A DNA stretch of 64,000 bases from Variovorax sp. OV329 (GCF_900114785.1 NZ_FOUG01000015.1:1-64000); one strand, 5' to 3'. Counted from the stretch's first letter, positions 16,675 to 25,690 are shown. A program made the numbers and translations. Notes: generated by a model not told the origin, from the letters alone.

Positions 16675-17493
16675 TTGACGCTGGCACTGCACGGCGTCGG
16701 CTTCGTCCATGCCAACGGGCATCGCGCGCTGCATCCGCTGCAGCTGTCGGTGGCCCGTGGCGAGCGCGTGGCGGTCATCGGCCCCTCGGGGGCCGGCAAG
16801 ACCAGCCTGCTGCGCCTGGCCGCGACCTCCCAGCGGGTGAGCGAAGGCCGCATCGAGGTGCTGGGCATCGACCCCTGGTCGCTGGATGCGCGGCGGCTCA
16901 AGGCGCTGCGCGCCCGCATCGGTGTCGTTCACCAGACAGCGCCCATTCCGCAGCGGCTTCGCGTGGTGACAGCCGTGCTGGCGGGCCGCCTGGGCCAGTG
17001 GAGCACGCGGCGCGCGCTGGTCTCGCTGCTGCGGCCGGTCGATGCGGGCGGCGCGCAGGCAGCCTTGGCCCGGCTCGAGCTGGGCGATCGCCTCTTCGAG
17101 CGATGCGACCGCCTGTCGGGCGGCCAGCTGCAACGCGTGGGCATTGCACGGGTGCTCTACCAGTCGCCCGAACTGATCCTGGCCGACGAGCCGGTGTCCG
17201 CGCTGGACCCGTCCCTGGCCGATGCTGCGCTGCGCGAGCTGGTGGCGCAGAGCGAGCAGACCGGCGCCACGCTGGTCGCCTCGCTGCATGCGGTGGACCT
17301 GGCCCTGCGGCGCTTCGACCGCATCGTCGGCCTGCGCGAGGGCCGCCTGATGTTCGACCGGCCCGCCGCCGAGGTGGACGCGGCCACGCTGAGCGAGCTC
17401 TACGCCACCGAGGGCGGCGTGGTGCCCACGCAGGCGCAGGACGCGCATGCGACGCCGGCTTCGGCGCTGCTGCCGGCCGACATGTGCCGCTGA
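16675..17493 (+). CDS. PhnC-like ABC transporter ATP-binding protein
   Basis: This 272-residue ATPase has a complete nucleotide-binding domain: Walker A GPSGAGKTS (36-44), signature LSGGQLQRVGIAR, and Walker B LILADEP with SALDPS. The order and sequence resemble PhnC of phosphonate importers. The start is TTG at 16675, because the in-frame region upstream overlaps the previous gene and an AAGGA sits at about 16665. It powers uptake with the two downstream permeases and the upstream binding protein. The last 20 residues form a variable tail. Confidence 0.9.
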   Translation: MTLALHGVGFVHANGHRALHPLQLSVARGERVAVIGPSGAGKTSLLRLAATSQRVSEGRIEVLGIDPWSLDARRLKALRARIGVVHQTAPIPQRLRVVTAVLAGRLGQWSTRRALVSLLRPVDAGGAQAALARLELGDRLFERCDRLSGGQLQRVGIARVLYQSPELILADEPVSALDPSLADAALRELVAQSEQTGATLVASLHAVDLALRRFDRIVGLREGRLMFDRPAAEVDAATLSELYATEGGVVPTQAQDAHATPASALLPADMCR

Positions 17494-17504
17494 AGGACCA
17501 CCCC

Positions 17505-18341
17505 TTGTCCGCCGCCTTGCCCGTTGCCGCGCCACGCGATCCGCTCCTGCGATCGCGGCTGAGTGCGCTGCTCGTCGCGCTGGTCGTGCTGTGGCCGATG
17601 CTGCGCCTGGCCGAGTTCGATCCCGCCGCCCTCTTCGACGGCAACAGCCTGCGGGTGATGGGTGGCTTCCTCGCCGGCTTCTTCCCGCCCTCGTTCGAAC
17701 CGGGCTTCCTCGCGCTGCTGGCCAAGGCCACGGTGGAGACGCTCGCCATGGCCACGGCCGGCGTGGCGCTGGCCTTCATCATCGCGCTGCCGCTGGCCTT
17801 CGCGATGACGCAGTCGCTGTCCGTCTCGCGCATCGGGCCCGGACCGGGCCGCTGGCGAGGCGGGCTGATCCGCACTGCTGTGCGCGGCCTGCTCACAATG
17901 CTGCGGGCCATCCCCGAGCTGGTGTGGGCCCTGATGCTGGTGCGCGCCTTCGGCCTGGGCCCCGCGGCCGGCGTGCTGGCCCTGGCCGTCACCTACGGCG
18001 GCATGTTGGGCAAGGTGTATGCCGAGATCCTGGAATCGCAGGACACCCGCCCGGCTCGCGCGCTCCTCGCGGCCGGCAGCGGGCGCATTGCGGCGCTGTG
18101 CTACGGCATGCTGCCCGGTGCGGCGCAGGAACTGGCCTCCTACACCGTGTACCGATGGGAATGCGCGGTGCGCGCCTCGGTGGTGATGGGATTCGTTGGC
18201 GCGGGCGGGCTGGGCCAGCTCATGGACCAGTCCATGAAGATGCTCAACGGCGGCGAGGCCAGCACCATCCTGCTGGTCTTCCTGCTGCTGGTGCTGCTGG
18301 CCGACGGCTTGAGCGCGATGCTGCGCAAGGTGCTGGCATGA
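17505..18341 (+). CDS. PhnE-like ABC transporter permease (first of two)
   Basis: This is a 278-residue inner-membrane protein. The permease loop that contacts the ATPase is visible as YRWECAVRASVVMGFVGAGG, the PhnE-type EAA motif. About six hydrophobic segments are present. The open frame extends far upstream inside the ATPase gene. The ribosome site AAGGA at 17493-17497 lies seven bases before TTG 17505, so that start (SAALPVAAPRD) was chosen over GTG 17484. Its stop overlaps the ATG of the second permease. Paired PhnE-like subunits would form a heterodimeric channel. Confidence 0.87.
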   Translation: MSAALPVAAPRDPLLRSRLSALLVALVVLWPMLRLAEFDPAALFDGNSLRVMGGFLAGFFPPSFEPGFLALLAKATVETLAMATAGVALAFIIALPLAFAMTQSLSVSRIGPGPGRWRGGLIRTAVRGLLTMLRAIPELVWALMLVRAFGLGPAAGVLALAVTYGGMLGKVYAEILESQDTRPARALLAAGSGRIAALCYGMLPGAAQELASYTVYRWECAVRASVVMGFVGAGGLGQLMDQSMKMLNGGEASTILLVFLLLVLLADGLSAMLRKVLA

Positions 18342-19141
18342 ACGCGGCGCCGATGCTCCAGCGCCCCGCCGTCTGCGTGCGCTGCCTCCTCACGCTCGGC
18401 CTGGTGCTGGCGGCCGTGGCGGCCAGCTTCGCCTACCTGGCCATCGACTTCGGGGCGCTGGTCTCGCGCCAGTCGCTGGCCTCCATGGGCCGCTTCGTGG
18501 CCGAGTTCTTTCCGCCCGACATCTCGCGCGACTTCCTGGGCAAGGTGGGCTGGGGCGCGCTGCAGACGCTGGCGGTGTCGGCCCTGGGCACGTTGCTGGC
18601 CATGGGCGCGGGTGCGCTCTTCGCGCTGCCCGCCTCCGGGCGCTTCGGGCCTGCGGCGCAGCGGGCGATCCGCTTCCTGCTCAACCTGCTGCGCAGCGTG
18701 CCGGAACTGGTCTGGGCCGCGCTGATGGTGCTGGCCGTGGGCCTGGGACCCTTCGCGGGCGTGCTGGCCCTGGCGCTGCACACCACCGGGGTGCTGGGGC
18801 GCCTGTTCGGCGAGACGCTGGAGAACGTGCCGGTGGATGCGGAGCGCGCCCTGCGCGAGGCCGGCAGCAGCGCCCTGCCCGCCTTCGCCTACGGCAGCCT
18901 CCCGCTGGCCTGGCCGCAGTGGCTGGCCTACAGCCTCTACCGCTGGGAGATGAACATCCGCATGGCGGCGGTGCTGGGCTTCGTGGGCGCGGGCGGCCTG
19001 GGGCAGATGCTGTACTTCCACCTCTCGCTCTTCCAGCAGGCCCAGGCGGCGAGCGTGATCGGCGCCATGTTCCTGCTGGTGTTCGCGGTGGACAGCGCCA
19101 GCAGCCGTTTGCGGCGCGACTTGGCGCCAGCCTACGGCTGA
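18338..19141 (+). CDS. PhnE-like ABC transporter permease (second of two)
   Basis: This 267-residue membrane protein is paralogous to the preceding permease, sharing the block YRWEMNIRMAAVLGFVGAGG and the PELVWA segment. The start ATG at 18338 overlaps the previous stop (ATGA), so the two subunits are translationally coupled and probably made in equal amounts. It closes the four-gene importer. It ends 13 bp before the stop codon of the oppositely oriented phosphodiesterase gene, with no obvious terminator hairpin between them. Confidence 0.9.
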   Translation: MNAAPMLQRPAVCVRCLLTLGLVLAAVAASFAYLAIDFGALVSRQSLASMGRFVAEFFPPDISRDFLGKVGWGALQTLAVSALGTLLAMGAGALFALPASGRFGPAAQRAIRFLLNLLRSVPELVWAALMVLAVGLGPFAGVLALALHTTGVLGRLFGETLENVPVDAERALREAGSSALPAFAYGSLPLAWPQWLAYSLYRWEMNIRMAAVLGFVGAGGLGQMLYFHLSLFQQAQAASVIGAMFLLVFAVDSASSRLRRDLAPAYG

Positions 19142-19154
19142 CGAGGACGCCCGC

Positions 19155-20414
19155 TCAGTCGTTGTTGCGCTCGCACCTGCGCGAGTTCAGCAGGCAGGCC
19201 GCGTAGTCCGGGTCGTGCTTGAGCAGGAACATCGCACGGGCCGCCACGGCCGTGTCGGCGAAGTCGCTGAACAGCCCGTCGACGCCGGCCTCGTAGAAGG
19301 CCAGGTACTCGTTGACCGGGTTCTCCTTGAAGGTGCCGGTCAGTCGCTTCTGCTCGCTGCGGAAGGTGTAGGGATGCACCAGCAGGCCCAGGCGGTGGGC
19401 GTTGTTGATGACCGGGGTCACCGGCAGCAGCACGCGGTCGCGCTCGTCCACCAGGCCGTCGCCGTTGGCGTCGGCGCAGGCACCCTTCGCCACGGTCTTG
19501 CAGGCACTGGGGATCAGGTAGGGCTTCCAGGGGCCGATGCCGTCGGCATAGCCGCGCACTTCCTGCAGGCCCGCGGGCGTCAGCAGGTCGGCGAAAGTGC
19601 CGGCGCGGTTGGACACCACCCAGTCGTAGGGCTTGTCGTAGGGCGCCGTCAGGTCCATGGAGCCGTCGGGCTTGACGTCGTTGGCGTCCACCAGCTGGAT
19701 CAGGCGCACGCTGGTCCTGCTGCGCAGGTAGCGCAGGTTGGCCGTCTCGAAGGACTGGATGAACACCGGCGCGTTGCGGTGGTTCCAGCCGGCCTGCTGC
19801 AGGATGGCGAGCAGTCGGTCTTCCAGCGGCAGCCCGATGCCCTGGTGGTAGGTGGGATGCTTGGTCTCGGGATAGATGCCGATGCGGCGCCCTTCCTCGC
19901 GCGACTTGCGCTTGGCCAGCTCGATCACCTCGGAGAGCGTCGGGATCTTGAACTTGCCGTTGAAGGCCTGGTCGCGCTCGGGAAAGGACTGCACCGCGCG
20001 CAGCTGCTTGATCTCGGCCAGCGTGAAGTCGCTGGCGAAGAAGCCGTCGGTGGCCACGCCGTCCAGCATCACCGTCTTGCGCCGCGAGGCGAACTGCGGC
20101 AGGTCCTTCACGTTGGTGGTGTCGATCAGGTTGGGCTCGTGCCGCGCGATCAGGTGGCCGTCCTTGGTGGCCACCAGGTCGGGCTCGATGTAGTCGGCGC
20201 CCAGCTCGATGCCCAGCGCGTAGGTTTCCAGCGTGTGCTCGGGCAGGTAGCCGTTGGCGCCGCCGCGGTGGCCGATCACCAGCGGTGCGTTGTCGGCGCG
20301 GCGGCGGCCGCGCTCCTCTTCATGCGCGGCTGCGGGCAGTGCGCTCGCCACGAACAGGCCCAGGCCCAGCATCGCCAGGCCGAATTTCCTTCCGGTCGTC
20401 TTCACAGGGGTCAT
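19155..20414 (-). CDS. periplasmic glycerophosphodiester phosphodiesterase
   Basis: This 419-residue protein has a Sec signal peptide (hydrophobic stretch at about 10-29, AAA-H cleavage). Its GDPD catalytic motifs are IGHRGGANGYLPEHT, YIEPDLVATKDG and ARHEPNLID. The enzyme hydrolyses glycerophosphodiesters from phospholipid turnover to glycerol-3-phosphate plus an alcohol. An insertion containing DANGDGLVDERDRV looks like a single EF-hand/dockerin-type calcium loop, which is unusual for the enzyme core and may bind Ca2+. The start was chosen at MTPVKTT, with GAGGAGACGGAGC just upstream. The frame continues further upstream as a shadow of the neighbouring gene. Confidence 0.9.
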   Translation of the reverse strand: MTPVKTTGRKFGLAMLGLGLFVASALPAAAHEEERGRRRADNAPLVIGHRGGANGYLPEHTLETYALGIELGADYIEPDLVATKDGHLIARHEPNLIDTTNVKDLPQFASRRKTVMLDGVATDGFFASDFTLAEIKQLRAVQSFPERDQAFNGKFKIPTLSEVIELAKRKSREEGRRIGIYPETKHPTYHQGIGLPLEDRLLAILQQAGWNHRNAPVFIQSFETANLRYLRSRTSVRLIQLVDANDVKPDGSMDLTAPYDKPYDWVVSNRAGTFADLLTPAGLQEVRGYADGIGPWKPYLIPSACKTVAKGACADANGDGLVDERDRVLLPVTPVINNAHRLGLLVHPYTFRSEQKRLTGTFKENPVNEYLAFYEAGVDGLFSDFADTAVAARAMFLLKHDPDYAACLLNSRRCERNND

Positions 20415-20494
20415 GCTCCGTCTCCTCGGTTGGTTGGACGAGCGGCCCACGGTAGGGACCGCGGATGACAGGTGCGTGAAGCGGCGCGGCTGTC

Positions 20495-21487
20495 TCAGCC
20501 GCGTGACACGTCCACCACCACACGGCCGCGAATCCTGCCCGCCAGGATGTCCTCCGCGGCCTTGATTGCCTCGCCCAGCGTGACCTCGTGGGTGAGCGCC
20601 TCCAGCTTGGCCAGGTCCAGGTCGCGCGCCAGGCGCATCCAGGCCTCGCGGCGCAGGGGCTTGGGCGCCATCACGCTGTCGATGCCGTAGAGCGTGACGC
20701 CGCGCAGGATGAAGGGCGCGACGCTGCCGGGGAAGTCCATGCCCTGCGCCAGGCCGCAGGCCGCCACCGCGCCGCGGTAGCGGGTGCCGGCGCAGGCATT
20801 GGCCAGCGTGTGGCTGCCCACCGAATCGACCACACCGGCCCAGCGCTCCTTGCCCAGCGGCTTGCCCGGCGATGACAGCTCCGCACGGTCGATCACCTCG
20901 GCCGCGCCCAACTGCTTGAGGAAGTCGGCCTCGGCCGTCCGGCCGGTGGAGGCCAGCACGCGGAAGCCCAACTTGCTGAGCAGCGAGATCGCGATGGTCC
21001 CCACGCCGCCGCTGGCACCGGTGACCAGGATGTCGCCGTCGTGCGGCTTCAGGCCATGGCGCTCCAGTGCCATCACGCACAGCATGGCGGTGTAGCCCGC
21101 GGTGCCGATGGCCATGGCCTGTCGGGCGTTCAGTCCATCGGGCAGCGGCACCAGCCAGTCGCCCTTGACGCGGGCCAGCTGCGAGAGGCCGCCGCTGTGC
21201 GACTCGCCCACGCCCCAGCCGTTGAGAATCACGCGGTCGCCGGGCTTCCAGGCGGGGTGCGAGCTCTGCTCCACCACGCCGGAGAAGTCGATGCCCGCCA
21301 CCAGCGGGAACTTGCGCACCACGGGTGCCTTGCCGGTGATGGCCAGGCCGTCCTTGTAGTTGATGGTGGAGTACTGCACGCCCACCGTCACGTCGCCTTC
21401 GGGCAGGGCCTGGTCCGACAGGGGGCGCAGCTCGGCCCGGTAGCGCGCGTTCTCGTCCTTGTCGATGACGATCGCCTGGAAGCTCAT
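20495..21487 (-). CDS. acuI: AcuI/YhdH-type acrylyl-CoA reductase (MDR superfamily)
   Basis: This 330-residue zinc-independent medium-chain reductase opens with MSFQAIVIDKDENARYRAEL. It contains INYKDGLAITG and VAGIDFSGVVE, and the NADPH-binding loop is TGASGGVGTIA. These match the AcuI/YhdH group, which reduces acryloyl-CoA to propionyl-CoA with NADPH and relieves toxic acrylyl-CoA. The protein is soluble. It stands alone on the minus strand, 80 bp from the phosphodiesterase gene and 52 bp from the toxin gene, so an operon link to either is uncertain. Confidence 0.88.
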   Translation of the reverse strand: MSFQAIVIDKDENARYRAELRPLSDQALPEGDVTVGVQYSTINYKDGLAITGKAPVVRKFPLVAGIDFSGVVEQSSHPAWKPGDRVILNGWGVGESHSGGLSQLARVKGDWLVPLPDGLNARQAMAIGTAGYTAMLCVMALERHGLKPHDGDILVTGASGGVGTIAISLLSKLGFRVLASTGRTAEADFLKQLGAAEVIDRAELSSPGKPLGKERWAGVVDSVGSHTLANACAGTRYRGAVAACGLAQGMDFPGSVAPFILRGVTLYGIDSVMAPKPLRREAWMRLARDLDLAKLEALTHEVTLGEAIKAAEDILAGRIRGRVVVDVSRG

Positions 21488-21539
21488 GTCTCTGTCCTTT
21501 TTTTGCTCGCTCGCGGCGGCGCCGTTGCCGCGCGGAGGG

Positions 21540-22253
21540 CTATTGGAGCACCTTGCGGTGCTTTGCGGCAGGTGGTTTGACCGGAGACGAGAGTTCGGCC
21601 TGGTGCTCGAAGGCGGCCTGCACGATGGGGCGGGCCCATTCCGGCGTGGCGTTGAGCGCTTCGTGGTCCTTGGGGCCCGGGTAGGTCACGTGGCCGCGCA
21701 CCGTCTCCAGCAGCAGCACCGGGTCGGGGATGGGCTTGCCCTGCGCGGCGTGCACGCTGTTGTCGAACACCTGGAGCCTGGCCAGCTGCGGCAGCAGTCG
21801 CACCAGGTTCAGCCGCGAGGCCTTCCAGCGTTCGCGGATCTTGGCTTCGGGAATGTCGTGGCCACCCGCCGCCACCCTCGCCTTCACGCGCTGCATGTGC
21901 AACTCCACCGAAGCCAGGCCGCAAAAGAGCATGACGATGTCGTGCGTGCTCGCCGCCTGCGCCAGCATGTCGGGGATGGTGCGCGCGCCCAGGGTGGTCT
22001 CGAAGGCGAAGTTGCGGCCCTGCGCGATGGCCGCCTCCAGCTGCGCGCGGCCGTGCTCCCAGGCCCGTGCGTTGGCTTCGCCGACGGAAATGCCCAGCAG
22101 CGCGACCAGTTCGCGTGCGTAGCTGTCGGGGTTGTACCAACTCAGGCCATGCTCGGCCAGCAGGGCCCCGCCTACCGAGCTCTTGCCGGCGCCGTTGACG
22201 CCGGCCAGCACGAAGATGAAGGGCCGAGGCGGCGCGGCAGGTGCCTTGGGCAT
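21540..22253 (-). CDS. zeta-toxin-like P-loop kinase
   Basis: This 237-residue protein has a Walker A motif GVNGAGKSS (18-26, Lys24). It is followed by WYNPDSYARE (Asp43, where zeta toxins have N.D) and FAFETTLGARTIPDML. These are zeta-toxin family features. Classical zeta toxins phosphorylate UDP-GlcNAc and block wall synthesis. The gene starts 4 bp after the stop of a Phd-like antitoxin gene, so the pair probably forms a toxin-antitoxin unit. A metabolic kinase is a reasonable alternative, because short zeta-like proteins are not all toxins. The C-terminal 40 residues, with GPKDHEALNATPEWARP, are not part of the P-loop core. Confidence 0.82.
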   Translation of the reverse strand: MPKAPAAPPRPFIFVLAGVNGAGKSSVGGALLAEHGLSWYNPDSYARELVALLGISVGEANARAWEHGRAQLEAAIAQGRNFAFETTLGARTIPDMLAQAASTHDIVMLFCGLASVELHMQRVKARVAAGGHDIPEAKIRERWKASRLNLVRLLPQLARLQVFDNSVHAAQGKPIPDPVLLLETVRGHVTYPGPKDHEALNATPEWARPIVQAAFEHQAELSSPVKPPAAKHRKVLQ

Positions 22254-22257
22254 TCAG

Positions 22258-22608
22258 TCAGTGCGTGGCGCCGGCCTTGGGCCGCTTGCCGCCGAGCTTG
22301 CCGCGGGATTCGAACAGTGCGCCCACCCGCGCCGCTGCATCGGGCTGCTGCAGGCTGGCCAGGCGGGCGTCGAAGCGCTCGGACAAGTCGTCGAGCGTGG
22401 ATTGCTCCCGTGCCTGCAAGGCAGCCAGGCTTTCGGTGAGCCGCTGGTAGGTGGCCGCGTCGAGCAGCACCATCTCGACCACCGAGTGGTTGGTGATGGC
22501 CACGCTGCCGCTTTGCCGGACCTGGCGCGCCACCTCGCCCCACTTGTTCTTCACCTGTGACGCGTTCTGGCGCGGCAGGTCGTCGATGTCGATGAGCGGG
22601 CTGGACAT
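22258..22608 (-). CDS. Phd/YefM-like antitoxin
   Basis: This 116-residue protein has an N-terminal domain with NKWGEVARQVRQSG followed by VAITNHSVVEMVLLDAATYQ, the pattern of Phd/YefM antitoxins (N-terminal DNA-binding fold with the 'pvaIt..g..vavll....Y' core). The C-terminal half is charged, helical (LAALQAREQSTLDDLSERF) and likely binds the toxin. Such proteins also repress their own promoter. A clear sigma70-type promoter lies immediately upstream. AAAGGAG precedes the ATG at 22608. Pairing with a zeta-type kinase rather than a Doc or RelE toxin is atypical. Confidence 0.8.
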   Translation of the reverse strand: MSSPLIDIDDLPRQNASQVKNKWGEVARQVRQSGSVAITNHSVVEMVLLDAATYQRLTESLAALQAREQSTLDDLSERFDARLASLQQPDAAARVGALFESRGKLGGKRPKAGATH

Positions 22609-22635
22609 GGCAAACTCCTTTGAGCTATTGGAGTC

Positions 22636-22664
22636 ATTATGGCAAAAATAGCCTGATTGGGCAA
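22636..22664 (-). promoter_or_regulatory. sigma70 promoter of the antitoxin-toxin pair
   Basis: Read on the minus strand, TTGCCC (22664-22659) and CATAAT (22641-22636) are exactly 17 bp apart, in an A/T-rich window ending 28 bp before the ATG. Three ATTGG/CCAAT units (near 22627, 22656 and 22664) overlap or flank the hexamers. They could be the autorepressor's operator half-sites. Confidence 0.6.
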
Positions 22665-22670
22665 TTGGGT

Positions 22671-24263
22671 CTACCTGGCGGTCGCCCTCGCCCGCCCATC
22701 CTTCCCAATGCTCACCCACGCGCTGAACGCGCTCAAAAGCCCCAGCCCGGCGCTCGCCAGCATGATCCAGCGAAAGCCCGACACATAGGCCGCGCGGACC
22801 TGCTCGCGCAGCGCCTCCGCTGCCGCGCCTTCGATGCCGGGCGGCAAGGCCGCCTCGGCCAGCCGGGCGCGCTGGCCGGCCAGGAACTGGACGACCTCCG
22901 GCGGCGCGGCCAGCTGGCGCAGCCCGGCGTCCAGGCGGGCGTCGAAGGCCCAGGCCATCAGCAGGCCGAACACCGCGATCGCCAGCACCGCCGCCACCCG
23001 CGACACCGCGTTGTTCACGCCCGAGGCAATGCCGGCCGCCTCCGTGCCCACCGCGTTCATCACCGTGGTGGTGAGCGGCGCGATGGTGATGGCCATGCCC
23101 AGGCCCAGCACCACCACCGCCGGGAAGAAGCCGGTCCAGTAGCTGGCCCCGGTACCCGGCACCGCGAACAGCGCGAAGCCGGCCGCGGCGACGCTCGGCC
23201 CCACGACCAGAGGCAGCCGGGCGCCCACCTTGTCCACCAGCTGGCCGGCCCAGCGCGAGAGCGCGAACAGGATCAGGATGAAGGGCAGCAGCGCAGCGCC
23301 GGCCGCGGTCGCCGAGTAGCCCTGCACCTGGATGAGGTTGAGCGGGAAGAAATAGAGCCCGCCGCCCAGCGCCGCGTAGAGCAGCAGCGTGAGCAGGTTG
23401 GCACCGCTGAAATCGCCGTTGCGAAAGAGCGCAAGCGGCAGCATGGGGTAACGCGTGCGCATCTCCCAAAGCACGAAGCCGATGCCTGCAGCAATGCCGA
23501 TCGCCAACGCGCCGAGCACCGCCCCGGCGCCCCATCCCTGCGACGGCGCCTCGATGAAGGCGTAGACGACACCGCCCAGGGCCAGCGTGGCCAGCGCCGC
23601 GCCCAGCCAGTCCAAGGGTTGCGAGCTTTCGCCGCCGTGGCTTTCCGGCACGTGCCAGGCGGTGATCGTCAGCACGACGATGGCCAGCGGCACATTGACC
23701 AGGAAGGCCCAGATCCACGAGTAGTGGTCCACCAGGAAACCGCCCAGCACCGGCCCGACGGCCGCCGTGATGCCGCTGAAGCCCGACCAGGTGCCGATGG
23801 CCTTGCCCCGCTCCTTCTCGTCGAAGTTCGCGCTGATGAGGGCCAGGCTGCCCGGCACCAGCAGCGCGCCGCCCACGCCCTGCACCGCCCGCGCCACGAT
23901 CAACTGCTGCACGTCGGCCGCCAGCGCGCAGGCCACCGAGGCGCCGGCGAAGATCGCCACGCCCAGCGCGAAGACCTTGCGTCGCCCGAAGCGGTCGCCC
24001 ATGGCGCCGCCCACCAGCAGCAGCGCCGCCAGGAAAAGCGCGTAGGACTCCACCACCCACTGCGCCTGGAAGGCATCGGCATCGAGCTCGCGCTGGATGG
24101 CCGGCAGCGCCACGTTGACCACCGTGCCGTCCACGAAGGCCATGCTCGATCCGATGATCGCCGCCACCAGTACCCAGGGCTTGGCGGCCGGGGGACAGCC
24201 CGTCGATCGGGCCCCCATCGCGATGACCGCATCGTCGCAGGGGGGCTTGCCGATCTGGGACAT
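22671..24263 (-). CDS. MFS multidrug exporter, DHA2 (14-helix) type
   Basis: This is a 530-residue inner-membrane protein. Motif A is GGAMGDRFGRRKVFALG, and WVVESYALFLAALLL and NVPLAIVVL are typical of DHA2 drug:H+ antiporters. About fourteen hydrophobic segments fit the length. The C-terminal 80 residues include a soluble stretch (QLAAPPEVVQFLAGQRARLA) between the last helices, seen in the EmrB/QacA-like group. The start is ATG 24263, giving MSQIGKPPCDD. It ends 63 bp from the antitoxin start. The stop of the next exporter upstream is only 8 bp away, so the three minus-strand exporters probably form one transcript. Confidence 0.9.
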   Translation of the reverse strand: MSQIGKPPCDDAVIAMGARSTGCPPAAKPWVLVAAIIGSSMAFVDGTVVNVALPAIQRELDADAFQAQWVVESYALFLAALLLVGGAMGDRFGRRKVFALGVAIFAGASVACALAADVQQLIVARAVQGVGGALLVPGSLALISANFDEKERGKAIGTWSGFSGITAAVGPVLGGFLVDHYSWIWAFLVNVPLAIVVLTITAWHVPESHGGESSQPLDWLGAALATLALGGVVYAFIEAPSQGWGAGAVLGALAIGIAAGIGFVLWEMRTRYPMLPLALFRNGDFSGANLLTLLLYAALGGGLYFFPLNLIQVQGYSATAAGAALLPFILILFALSRWAGQLVDKVGARLPLVVGPSVAAAGFALFAVPGTGASYWTGFFPAVVVLGLGMAITIAPLTTTVMNAVGTEAAGIASGVNNAVSRVAAVLAIAVFGLLMAWAFDARLDAGLRQLAAPPEVVQFLAGQRARLAEAALPPGIEGAAAEALREQVRAAYVSGFRWIMLASAGLGLLSAFSAWVSIGKDGRARATAR

Positions 24264-24271
24264 GGATGTCG

Positions 24272-25690
24272 TCAGGTATGGGTGGAGGAAGTGCTGGCGT
24301 GCAGCGGCGGCTGGCGAAGGCGCAATGTACTGAAGATTGCGGCAAAGGTCGCGCATGCCGCTGCCAGGCCCAGGGCGATGAAGGGGCCCTTGCCCCCGTG
24401 CGGCGCCCATACGCTGAACAGGATGGCCAGCACCACGGCGCCCAGCGTCTGGCCGGTCAGCCGCGCCGTGCCCAGCATGCCGCTGGCGGCGCCGGCCCGA
24501 TGCGCGGGTGGCGAGCTGACGATGGTGTGGTTGTTGGGCGACTGGAACAGCCCGAAGCCCAGGCCGCACAGCGCCATGCGCCAGGCGATGTCCAGGTTGC
24601 TGGGCGCTTGCGGCAGCAGCGCCAGGGCCGCCAGCCCCGCGGCCATCATGCCCAGCCCCGCGCCGCCCAGCGCGCCGTCCGGGTAGCGGCCGATGAGCCG
24701 CCCCGCCAGCGGCGCCATCACCACGATGGCCAGCGGCCAGGCGGTGATCAGCAGGCCGGCTTCCACGTGCGTGCGGCCGTACACGTCCAGCAGCAGGAAA
24801 GGCAGCGCGATGTAGGCCAGCATCTGCGCGCAGAAGGCCATCACCGAGGTGCACATCGACAGCGCGAACACCGGGATGCGCAGCAGGTCCACCGGAAAGA
24901 GCGGCAGCGCCTGGCGCCGCTGGCGCTGGATGTAGAACACGCCCACCAGCACGCCCGCGCCCAGCAGTCCCCAGGCCACGGCCGGCGCCCCGTGCGCCGC
25001 GCCATCGCCCACGCCCAGGCCGTCGGCGCCGACGAAGAACAGCGAGAACATCAGCACGTTCAGGCCCACGTCCAGTGGCGAGAAGCGCACGCCGCTGGCC
25101 TTGGCCACGTTGGTCGGCAGGGCCTTGATGCCCAGCACGAGCACCAGCAGCCCCAGTGGCACGTTCAGGGCGAACAGCCAGGGCCACGAAGCCACCGAAA
25201 GAATCGCCGCCGCCACCGAAGGCCCCGCGACGGAAGCGGTCGCGACCACCAGCGAGTTATTGGCCATGCCGCGCCCCAGCTGTGCGGACGGATAGGTCAG
25301 CCGCACCAGCGCCGAGTTGACGCTCATGATGCCGGCCGCGCCCAGCCCCTGCAGCGCCCGCGCGGCGATCAGCGTGCCCAGTGAATCGGCAAAGGTCGCG
25401 ATCAGCGAGGAGACGGTGAACAGCGCCATGCCCACCAGGTACACGCGCCGGTAGCCCACCTTGTCGCCCAGCGCCGCCAGCGGCAGCAGCAGGACCAGCG
25501 TGGCCACCTGGTAGGCGTTGACCACCCAGATGGCGGCCGAGGGGCTGGCCTGCAGCTGCTGCGCGATGCCCGGCAGGGCCAGGTTCACGATGGTGCCGTC
25601 GAGCACGGCCACCGCGATCCCCAGCAGGATCACGATCATCGAGCGCGTGCGCTGGGGCTGTGGCAGGCCGTCCTGCTGCGGCGCTTCCAT
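24272..25690 (-). CDS. MFS transporter, DHA2-like
   Basis: This 472-residue exporter carries AVLDGTIVNLALPGIAQQL in helix 1 and LAALGDKVGYRRVYLVG as motif A. ARALQGLGAAGIMSVNSALV follows, all typical of DHA2 drug transporters. The open frame runs far upstream, but that is a shadow of the neighbouring exporter. The ATG at 25690 overlaps the preceding gene's stop (ATGA) and gives a normal N-terminus, MEAPQQDG. Substrates cannot be deduced. It is probably co-transcribed with the flanking MFS genes. Confidence 0.88.
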   Translation of the reverse strand: MEAPQQDGLPQPQRTRSMIVILLGIAVAVLDGTIVNLALPGIAQQLQASPSAAIWVVNAYQVATLVLLLPLAALGDKVGYRRVYLVGMALFTVSSLIATFADSLGTLIAARALQGLGAAGIMSVNSALVRLTYPSAQLGRGMANNSLVVATASVAGPSVAAAILSVASWPWLFALNVPLGLLVLVLGIKALPTNVAKASGVRFSPLDVGLNVLMFSLFFVGADGLGVGDGAAHGAPAVAWGLLGAGVLVGVFYIQRQRRQALPLFPVDLLRIPVFALSMCTSVMAFCAQMLAYIALPFLLLDVYGRTHVEAGLLITAWPLAIVVMAPLAGRLIGRYPDGALGGAGLGMMAAGLAALALLPQAPSNLDIAWRMALCGLGFGLFQSPNNHTIVSSPPAHRAGAASGMLGTARLTGQTLGAVVLAILFSVWAPHGGKGPFIALGLAAACATFAAIFSTLRLRQPPLHASTSSTHT

